From Legionellaceae bacterium (GTDB lineage Bacteria; Pseudomonadota; Gammaproteobacteria; Legionellales; Legionellaceae), in assembly GCA_030696305.1 (NCBI GenBank), contig JAUYSP010000074.1:1-64000 (forward strand): a stretch of 64,000 bases of DNA, written 5' to 3'. Positions 57,052 through 64,000 of the stretch are shown in pieces (positions within the stretch are counted from its first letter, which is position 1; each line of letters opens with the position of its first letter). Both the position numbers and the translations under genes were made by a program. The notes beneath the pieces were generated by a model. The model saw nothing but the letters and a program-made list of their open reading frames with translations. It ran no database searches and had not been told where the DNA came from.

Positions 57052-58239
57052 TTAAGCAATCATACTCTTAGGCACATAACTCTTTAAACGTTGTGCAAAC
57101 TGCTGCAATACATCTAAACCTGATTCTTCAGCTTGTTTACACCATTGTTGTAATGATTCAACTAATTCCTTTTGAGATGTTGCTGTTCTAAGCCACACAT
57201 TTTGTAATGATTGGCGATGTTGATAAACAATGCGCAGCTGTTCATAACGAGCAAGTAGCGCCTGTAGTCGTGTATTTGCTTTTGGAGACAACAAATCTTG
57301 TTCACGTCGTAGTAAGAAAGCAGCGCGATGAATTAATTCTTTATCTTCCTTACTTGCCACATCATTGTGTTTGACATGCTTTAATATAGGTCGTAAAACA
57401 TGTGTGTAATAATTTGACATTACTTGAAAACGATTCGAAACGACTGCTTTCACTGTATCCAAATCGACATGCCCTTTATTTTTTTCTTCAGCTAATTGAG
57501 GTGGTAGCTTCTTAACCTTTGCTAAACCGAAAAAAGACAATATGCAGATATACATCCAGCCAATATCGAATTCCCATCTTTTGACAGAAAATTTAGCAGA
57601 TGATGCAAAGGTGTGATGATTGTTATGCAATTCTTCGCCACCAATCCAGAATCCCCAGGGGAAAACATTGGTTGCTGCATCAGGACATTCAAAATTACGA
57701 TATCCCCAATGATGACCTATACCATTTACAACACCAGCTGCCCAAAGTGGAATCCACATCATTTGAATCGCCCAAATAGATACACCAGGCAAACCAAAAA
57801 GAAATATATCGACCAACAGCATCAAAATCACACCTTTTGATGAATATCGAGAATAAAGTTTACGCTCAATCCAATCATCTGGTGTACCATGCGAATATTT
57901 AGCAATCATTTCTTTGTCTTTACGGGCAGCGCGATATAATTCAGCACCTTCCCAAAAGACTTTTTTGATGCCTAAGACTTTGGGACTATGAGGATCACCC
58001 TCAACATCAGTTGTTGCATGATGCTTGCGATGAATAGCAACCCAGTCCGCAGTCACCATACCGGTGGTCATCCACAGCCAGAAACGAAAGATATGACTAA
58101 TAATTGGATGCAACGTCAACGCTCTATGCGTTTGATTACGATGCAGATAAATTGTGACCGCAGCAATTGTGAATTGTGTCATAATCAGGGTAGCGATAAT
58201 GAAACCCCAAAATGATAAGTTCAAAGCACCAAAAATCAT
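57052..58239 (-). CDS. Membrane fatty-acid (acyl-CoA delta-9 type) desaturase
   Basis: A 395-residue integral membrane di-iron desaturase. The three histidine boxes are present: HRNQTH near residue 33, HRKHHATTD near 70, and EELHNNHHTF near 205, with hydrophobic segments between. It uses oxygen to insert a double bond in saturated acyl chains and adjust membrane fluidity. The C-terminal helical extension of about 130 residues also occurs in other proteobacterial members such as Pseudomonas DesB, so it is not unusual. It is 12 bases from smc and divergent from plsC. Confidence 0.9.
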   Translation of the reverse strand: MIFGALNLSFWGFIIATLIMTQFTIAAVTIYLHRNQTHRALTLHPIISHIFRFWLWMTTGMVTADWVAIHRKHHATTDVEGDPHSPKVLGIKKVFWEGAELYRAARKDKEMIAKYSHGTPDDWIERKLYSRYSSKGVILMLLVDIFLFGLPGVSIWAIQMMWIPLWAAGVVNGIGHHWGYRNFECPDAATNVFPWGFWIGGEELHNNHHTFASSAKFSVKRWEFDIGWMYICILSFFGLAKVKKLPPQLAEEKNKGHVDLDTVKAVVSNRFQVMSNYYTHVLRPILKHVKHNDVASKEDKELIHRAAFLLRREQDLLSPKANTRLQALLARYEQLRIVYQHRQSLQNVWLRTATSQKELVESLQQWCKQAEESGLDVLQQFAQRLKSYVPKSMIA

Positions 58240-58321
58240 AGTTCACTCCATTTGGACCAAGATATAAAAATTAGATTATACCACAATTTGAGCAGATTAT
58301 GTCTGCTTTTATAAAAAAAAC

Positions 58322-58442
58322 AAGTTAGATGGACGATAGGCTTATGCATGACGAGAAGAATAAATTACTGACACGCGATCAAGCTCAATTTTTTTCCTAG
58401 CGCCCCACAGCTCATACTCAGCTTGCATAAGCATCCAACTTA
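58322..58442. repeat. Imperfect long inverted repeat upstream of plsC
   Basis: AAGTTAGATG at 58322-58331 and GCTTATGCA at 58340-58348 recur as reverse complements at 58424-58442 (TGCATAAGC, CATCCAACTT), with one mismatch and an 8-base insertion in the left arm. The arms enclose about 75 bases. It lies in the space between the divergent desaturase and plsC genes. Confidence 0.5.
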
Positions 58443-58504
58443 CTACTTTGCCCTCTCCGTAAAAAAGTGTAATATGACGACCAGAAACATATCGAGGATG
58501 CGTA

Positions 58505-59236
58505 ATGAAAGCAAGTAAACCCCGTACATTATGGATTATTATATTGTCTTTGCTGTATACCGCATACACTTGCGGCTATGCTGCCATAAAATCGCTACGA
58601 GGCAATATCACGCGCAAATGGTCTGATGAGGAGCTGCAGCGCTGGATTAAACGGATGTTAAAACTCGTCCGCGTTGATTGTAAAGTGGTTAATCCACATC
58701 ATGTCGCACCAAAAGCGGGGCAACCGACTATTGTTATGTGCAATCATAGTAGCTTATATGATATTCCACTCAGTCTTTTAGCTTTCCCTAAACATTCGAT
58801 TCGTATGTTAGCAAAAAAAGAATTATCCAAACTTCCTATTATGGGTAGTGGGATGGTAGCAGCAGAATTCCCATTTATTGATAGAGAAAATCGCAGACAA
58901 GCAATAAAAGATTTAGAAGCGGTAACGGCCTTACTAAAAACAGGGATAGTCATGTGGATAGCGCCAGAAGGAACGCGCTCGAAAGATGGTAAGCTTGGCG
59001 CATTTAAGAAAGGCGGCTTTATTACTGCAATTAAAACAGGAGCGACGATTATTCCTATTGGGATTCGAGGCGCTAATAATATTTTACCGGCTCGAACGCA
59101 TCAATTTAACTTAAATGAGCAAGTAGAACTCCATGTGGGTGAACCTATCGATGCTTCACAGTTTACTTTGAATAATAAGGATGTGTTAATTAGGCAGGTG
59201 GATGAGGCTATGAGGCGGTTACTGGGGGAAGAATGA
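58505..59236 (+). CDS. plsC: 1-acyl-sn-glycerol-3-phosphate acyltransferase
   Basis: A 243-residue inner-membrane acyltransferase making phosphatidic acid. An N-terminal membrane helix is followed by the catalytic box NHSSLYD (HX4D), the FIDRENR block and the EGTRSKDG block for glycerol phosphate binding, then a GIRGANNILPA motif. AGGATG-like sequence precedes the ATG only weakly. Confidence 0.93.
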   Translation: MKASKPRTLWIIILSLLYTAYTCGYAAIKSLRGNITRKWSDEELQRWIKRMLKLVRVDCKVVNPHHVAPKAGQPTIVMCNHSSLYDIPLSLLAFPKHSIRMLAKKELSKLPIMGSGMVAAEFPFIDRENRRQAIKDLEAVTALLKTGIVMWIAPEGTRSKDGKLGAFKKGGFITAIKTGATIIPIGIRGANNILPARTHQFNLNEQVELHVGEPIDASQFTLNNKDVLIRQVDEAMRRLLGEE

Positions 59237-59268
59237 AATAACTGAATAGAGGGCTATAAAGAAATTTA

Positions 59269-62200
59269 TCACTCATCACTGCCCCCCCTCTTCTGGCCTG
59301 GCGTAAGAGTAGATCCAACAGAGGATTGCTTGTCGGAATGAGGACTAACTGGTGTTGTCCAAAACAGGCTAGTCACTGCATCGAACATACTTGGTTCACT
59401 TTTGTTAGGTTGTTTGTTACCCGAAATTAAACTCATTAACTTGTCTATATCATCTTTAGATGAAAGACTACCTTTGGAATGTGTCACATCTATTAAATGC
59501 TTGTAAATCGCTTTCTGCTGATCGGGAGGTAAATTAATTAAAGCAACAATAGCTCGGTCTATATCAGGAGTAGTCTGTTTTTTATTTAAATTTAATTGTT
59601 CTAATTGCTCTATCGTGTAAATAATGAGTTTGATATCGGTATGTCTCAGTAACGATTGAAGTAGATTCGGAATTGTTCCATTTCTGGAAACAACTTGACT
59701 CAACATAGCAACATGATCCAAATGCGGTAATAATTTTTTTAAATTACTTAAGTCCTTATCAAGTAAATCTTTCGTATAAAGAAGCAATACAGCATCAAAA
59801 ATTTTTTTCCCTTGGAATTTTGTATTCACGTCTTTACCCAAAACTAAACTTAACTTATCACGTGAAATATTCTTTTTTTCAAGATAACTCGGAATCTTAT
59901 CAAAAAATTCAACATTTTGATCAAAGATTTCCGAGTAATTTTTAGAACTTTTTGTAAGATTATTTTGCAACAAATCATAACGTTCTTTGATTTTAGTACC
60001 ATCACTATACTCTAATATTTCTAAACTATTTTTTATAAAATAATCCGTTGAAATCTCATTAGAAAAAAATAACTGTATTGCATTCAAACGATCTTGTTTA
60101 ACACGTTGTATATCGTTAGGATCATTTTTTTCAAATGACACGCTAGCTAATAGATTGTTCAGCTCCGATTCATCTTTAGTAAGTAACCCACTATTTTTAA
60201 TGGCATCCTCTATACTATAATCTTCAGGTAAATTGATTTGAGTCATAATTTGACGGATTAAATTGACACGTTTTGTTGGGCTGCTATCGCCTAACAAATC
60301 ACTGTCCTTCTCCGACACGTTGTCTGCAGAAGAGATAGCTTCAACAAAGTGAGCAAATTCTCCTGGATTCATTGCAAAAAGATAATTAACTTGAACTTTA
60401 CTCAAATTATTTAAGTCAAATCCAGCACTTACCAATTTTTGGATATTTTGATTAAGCCCATCAATATTCTTATGGCGCAAAATATTTTCAATTTCTTTTT
60501 CAAGAAAGGCCTTTGTTTTGAGATTAGAAAACAATTCGAAAATAATTACAAAATTGCTCTCAAATGAATTAGCTATAGATCGATTACGATAAACATTATA
60601 AAAACCATGTATGAATTTAATCTTATCTTTCGTTAAATTATCGAAATGAGAGGCAGAAACCAATTTTTTATAAAAATTAATTTCTCGTTCAAACGGATTT
60701 TGATTAACAATTATTTTAAATAACTTTTTTTTGTTATTTAAAGATAAAGTATCCGAGCTCATCCCTGGTATCACTGCGACAAATGCTCCGACAATAGTGT
60801 CCTTGGGGAATAGTTTTTCAAATAACGATGTTATTCCCTGAAGATCCCGCGATTGAATAATGTTTGAAAATGTTTGCAAATTGTTATTATTACGTTGGTT
60901 CAATGATAATTTGCTGATCACATTAAAAATAGACGATAGTAAAATTGAATTTTTTGTAAGATATTTCAACTGATTAAACGTTTTTTTTGTAACTAAATGA
61001 GGCGAAATAAGCATAAATTCATGCAGCGCACTAATAACAGCAGGATCCATACTCATAATTTGATTTATTACTTCTTCTTTTCTCTTCTCTATGTCTTCTT
61101 GTACTCTTTCATCTCTTATTATTTCTTGTGCAAAAATAGTTTTACTAAAAACAGCCATCATCTCGTTCTTATCTATATTTCTACTTCCGCTTGAACTGCT
61201 ATTATTTTTAGCAGAGTCTCCTTCTGATTCTGAAGATGAAAATCCAGAAACTTGCTGAAATATCACTGAACTTCTTCTTGCCACACTATTCAATACATCA
61301 CCGCTATTTGACACTACAGAAACCACGCCCCTACTTAAAGAACTTAAATAACTATCGTCAACTTCAGTTTTATTATTGTTGTCTAATGCCGTGTCTGTTT
61401 CTATGGGTATATGACTTGCTTCATCAACCGAAATATCGCCACTAACACTATGATTAGCTATACTCGGAGATAATCCTTCTTTAGGTGCTTTCGAATCTTC
61501 CAATATAGCTGCATTTACTGGAGTGTGAGACTCTTTTATAACCGAATTCAAATGAGACTTTATAACAGTCAAAAGACGTTCATCCACAGAAGGCGTGTTT
61601 TGGTTCGCTTTTTTCGCGATTTCAACCCATTTTATCATTTCTGATGCTTTTTCTTCTTTAGCAAAACGTAACAATGCATCAACCATAAGTGGATTTGAAA
61701 CAGCGATTTTTTTGGTTCTCACTAGATACAAAACGATTTCTGCTAAATTTTTATTTTTTTGATGAATTATTTCACCAATTAATCTAGCAAAACTCTTAGT
61801 ATGCTTGGCATTATCATAGATTGTTACCAATTGCTTAAACAAAATGTTTTCTGCGGATTGAATTTCGTGCAGCGTTCGCCCGATATCATATATACTAATT
61901 TTGTTAAGTTGCTCACGATTCTCCTTTAAAAAGGTATAGAGCCTATCTATATCGTTTGTATATTGAGAAATAGGTTCTACAGAAGGTAAAGTATCAGCAC
62001 TAAATTCAGAAAGTTTTTCTGTATTATCTTCAGTGAGAGCAATGGTGTCTATATCAGCTGTATCTTGCAAAATCGGTCCTTCATTAGGATTAACTGCTAA
62101 AGACGGTTTTTCTGGATTATTGTTTGTGGGTTGCTTTAAAAGGTTTCGTAAGTAGAACTCACTATTTTTTTCTGTATTTGTGCCAGTACGTCTTCTATTA

Positions 62201-62559
62201 ACCTCAACAAATTGCTCAATTTTGTAAAATTGCTTATCAATTAACAAAGAAGCGTTATCCCAAATATAAACCGTGTTGCAGGCCAAAGTTAAATCATCAT
62301 TGTCAATTTCTTTTATAATATCTGGCTTCGCAGCAGAAAAGAAAAAAAAGAAATTTAAAACCCCCAACCACAATCTATTATCAAAATAAGTTTTAAACGC
62401 AGTAGCCGGCTTTGTCTCTATGTTGGCTAAATCTGCCTGCAATCGCGTAGGGAACAATAACTTGAACCACCAGAAGTCTTTATTCTCCTCGCAGAATTTT
62501 TTTAAAGAAATTAATGGGTTCGTTATTTTTTGATTGTTTTCTGTTTTTTGATCTTGCAT
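59269..62559 (-). CDS. Large unknown protein, 1096 residues; candidate effector
   Basis: A protein I do not recognise. It is largely helical and rich in asparagine, lysine and serine, without a signal peptide; one short hydrophobic stretch (LWLGVLNFFFFFSAA) lies near residue 65. A serine-rich, acidic region (residues about 400-470) separates an N-terminal from a C-terminal half; the far C-terminus is polar and serine-rich (DKQSSVGSTLTPGQKRGGSDE). No catalytic motif was found. GAGGTG seven bases before the ATG at 62559 favours this start over the ATG at 62583. It interrupts a run of core genes (plsC, coaD, lolB) and is AT-rich. Size and composition recall Legionellales type IV effectors, but this is inference. 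Confidence 0.75.
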   Translation of the reverse strand: MQDQKTENNQKITNPLISLKKFCEENKDFWWFKLLFPTRLQADLANIETKPATAFKTYFDNRLWLGVLNFFFFFSAAKPDIIKEIDNDDLTLACNTVYIWDNASLLIDKQFYKIEQFVEVNRRRTGTNTEKNSEFYLRNLLKQPTNNNPEKPSLAVNPNEGPILQDTADIDTIALTEDNTEKLSEFSADTLPSVEPISQYTNDIDRLYTFLKENREQLNKISIYDIGRTLHEIQSAENILFKQLVTIYDNAKHTKSFARLIGEIIHQKNKNLAEIVLYLVRTKKIAVSNPLMVDALLRFAKEEKASEMIKWVEIAKKANQNTPSVDERLLTVIKSHLNSVIKESHTPVNAAILEDSKAPKEGLSPSIANHSVSGDISVDEASHIPIETDTALDNNNKTEVDDSYLSSLSRGVVSVVSNSGDVLNSVARRSSVIFQQVSGFSSSESEGDSAKNNSSSSGSRNIDKNEMMAVFSKTIFAQEIIRDERVQEDIEKRKEEVINQIMSMDPAVISALHEFMLISPHLVTKKTFNQLKYLTKNSILLSSIFNVISKLSLNQRNNNNLQTFSNIIQSRDLQGITSLFEKLFPKDTIVGAFVAVIPGMSSDTLSLNNKKKLFKIIVNQNPFEREINFYKKLVSASHFDNLTKDKIKFIHGFYNVYRNRSIANSFESNFVIIFELFSNLKTKAFLEKEIENILRHKNIDGLNQNIQKLVSAGFDLNNLSKVQVNYLFAMNPGEFAHFVEAISSADNVSEKDSDLLGDSSPTKRVNLIRQIMTQINLPEDYSIEDAIKNSGLLTKDESELNNLLASVSFEKNDPNDIQRVKQDRLNAIQLFFSNEISTDYFIKNSLEILEYSDGTKIKERYDLLQNNLTKSSKNYSEIFDQNVEFFDKIPSYLEKKNISRDKLSLVLGKDVNTKFQGKKIFDAVLLLYTKDLLDKDLSNLKKLLPHLDHVAMLSQVVSRNGTIPNLLQSLLRHTDIKLIIYTIEQLEQLNLNKKQTTPDIDRAIVALINLPPDQQKAIYKHLIDVTHSKGSLSSKDDIDKLMSLISGNKQPNKSEPSMFDAVTSLFWTTPVSPHSDKQSSVGSTLTPGQKRGGSDE

Positions 62560-62652
62560 GCCACACCTCATATTCGACTGCATACAACTACAACGCCTTC
62601 AGCATTAAGTTAAGTATAGTTCAAAATCAGAACATGTGGGTTTTTAAATCAA

Positions 62653-63141
<489 letters not shown>

Positions 63142-63212
63142 TTATTGCTGAAGTCTAACGTATTGTTTTAAGAAAAACGACTTCTTTTTATTCTCGCGGA
63201 ACTTGAAACATC

Positions 63213-63833
63213 ATGAAAAAAATAAGCTATCTCATTTTAGCATCGATCACGCTGCTAACGGCCTGCGCCCCTAAAACACCTCAGGTGTCAGGATTAGAAT
63301 CAACACCCTCGCAATCAATTACAACCCAGCAACAGCAAGCGATCGTAACGAAAAGTACAGCCATCCCCTCTTCCTTTGAATTATCTGGCGGCATTGCAGC
63401 AAAAAGCCATAAAAAAGGCTGGACCGCGACCGCAAATTGGAAACAATCAGGCCCAAATCAATACCAGATTAGCCTGATGGGTCCTTTGGGTGGGCAATCT
63501 GTGATGATTGAAAAACAAAATGGGGTTGTTAGTTATCGTGAAGGTAATAAAAAATTAACTTCTAACAATGCGGATGATTTATTGCAAAAACAAACAGGCA
63601 TTCGGTTACCAGTAAGCAATCTGTATTACTGGGTACGAGGGATACCGGCGCCAGGTGCAGTACAATCAGCTACCCGTAATGCTAACAATCAACTCGTAAC
63701 CCTCCGCCAGGCGGGTTATACCATTGATTATACCGATTATATGTCTGCTGGCTCTATCATCCTACCACATAAAATTCGCTTACAGGGCCATGATGTGATG
63801 GTGAAGTTAGTGATTAAACGATGGGCGATATAA
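63213..63833 (+). CDS. lolB: Outer-membrane lipoprotein insertion protein LolB
   Basis: A 206-residue lipoprotein with lipobox LLTAC (acylated cysteine at 18). LolB receives lipoproteins from LolA and inserts them in the outer membrane. The mature region SFELSGGIAAKSHKKGWTATANWKQSGPNQYQISLMGPLGGQ and LPVSNLYYWVRGIPAPG match the LolB fold. ispE, its usual downstream neighbour, is not in the remaining window. Confidence 0.9.
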   Translation: MKKISYLILASITLLTACAPKTPQVSGLESTPSQSITTQQQQAIVTKSTAIPSSFELSGGIAAKSHKKGWTATANWKQSGPNQYQISLMGPLGGQSVMIEKQNGVVSYREGNKKLTSNNADDLLQKQTGIRLPVSNLYYWVRGIPAPGAVQSATRNANNQLVTLRQAGYTIDYTDYMSAGSIILPHKIRLQGHDVMVKLVIKRWAI

Positions 63834-64000
63834 GCTTGATGCTCCCCCCTGTACGCCATCTCGAACGCAGTGAAGGATCTCAAATAGACATATTCGCGCC
63901 AAATTACGGGGATTTCCCACTACGTTCGGGATGACATTGCTTCAGTTTGGTTAGTAAAAACAAATACGCCAAGCTTCGAGTCTGTTTGTAAGGACGTCCT
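63834..64000. repeat. Intergenic tail with an imperfect palindromic repeat
   Basis: Between 63858 and 63936 the segments CATCTCGAACGCAGTGAAGGATCTC and the complement of GGGATTTCCCACTACGTTCGGGATG form an imperfect palindrome related to the GTC(A/T)TTGCG family at 3010-3084 and 6880-6957. The remaining bases carry no recognised gene. Confidence 0.55.

Noticed and set aside
57052-57440. Desaturase fused to an extra domain
   Set aside because: The long helical C-terminal extension is also present in other proteobacterial members of the family, so it is not a novel fusion.
58342-58569. 75-residue minus-strand open frame overlapping plsC
   Set aside because: No ribosome site or recognisable family; it overlaps the start of a well-supported gene and the inverted repeat.

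Overview
The window is a chromosomal segment of an AT-rich gammaproteobacterium that is most likely a host-associated member of the Legionellales (Legionella, Coxiella or Berkiella-like). Three things point there: an intact enhA-enhB-enhC locus (L,D-transpeptidase, small secreted protein, 1195-residue Sel1-repeat protein), a LetA/GacA-type regulator next to uvrC, and several effector-like proteins with eukaryotic-style or repetitive sequence scattered among housekeeping genes. The exact genus cannot be fixed from sequence reading alone. I found no rRNA, tRNA, CRISPR array or complete transposase gene.

Region by region. (1) 1-4104 is accessory: a repeat-element end, a protein with a textbook IQ (calmodulin-binding) motif, a protein with twelve 13-residue repeats, and a tandem pair of small secreted paralogues. 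(2) 4175-14528, minus strand: pseudopilin, pyrF, lapB, lapA, rpsA, cmk, aroA, serC, gyrA. This is the classic gammaproteobacterial block except that ihfB is missing between rpsA and lapA, where a palindromic repeat sits. (3) 14650-17899, plus strand: gltA, glpD and an unknown gene. (4) 17920-22136, minus: an APC permease, tsaC, ppiB, tgt, dsbB. (5) 22300-24659, plus: a two-gene cassette of a PaaK-like adenylating enzyme and a SufS-like cysteine desulfurase, translationally coupled and of unknown product. (6) 24727-32338, minus: enhC, enhB, enhA, uvrC, letA. (7) 32513-35959: phhA, bioC, divergent comF, and an orphan PAS-REC protein. (8) 36176-39854: greA and carB, with carA absent and a miniature inverted-repeat element where it would be expected. 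(9) 40220-51924: a reduced division and cell-wall cluster in the order murF-mraY-murD-ftsW-murC-murB-ddl-ftsQ-ftsA-ftsZ, without murG between ftsW and murC. (10) 52119-63833: a heptad-repeat protein, zipA, smc, a fatty-acid desaturase, plsC, a 1096-residue unknown protein, coaD and lolB.

Functionally, the core genes cover peptidoglycan precursor synthesis and septation (mur, mraY, ddl, fts, zipA), envelope and lipid supply (lapAB, plsC, desaturase, lolB, coaD, bioC), nucleotide and aromatic biosynthesis (pyrF, carB, aroA, serC, cmk), and DNA topology and repair (gyrA, smc, uvrC). enhABC links peptidoglycan remodelling to host interaction. Two families of palindromic repeats recur and sit at several places where conserved neighbours (ihfB, carA) have been lost.

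The best candidates for something undescribed are the IQ-motif and 13-residue-repeat proteins at the left end, which share a C-terminal double-hydrophobic region, the adenylase/desulfurase cassette with a possible 20-codon leader ORF, and the 1096-residue unknown protein.
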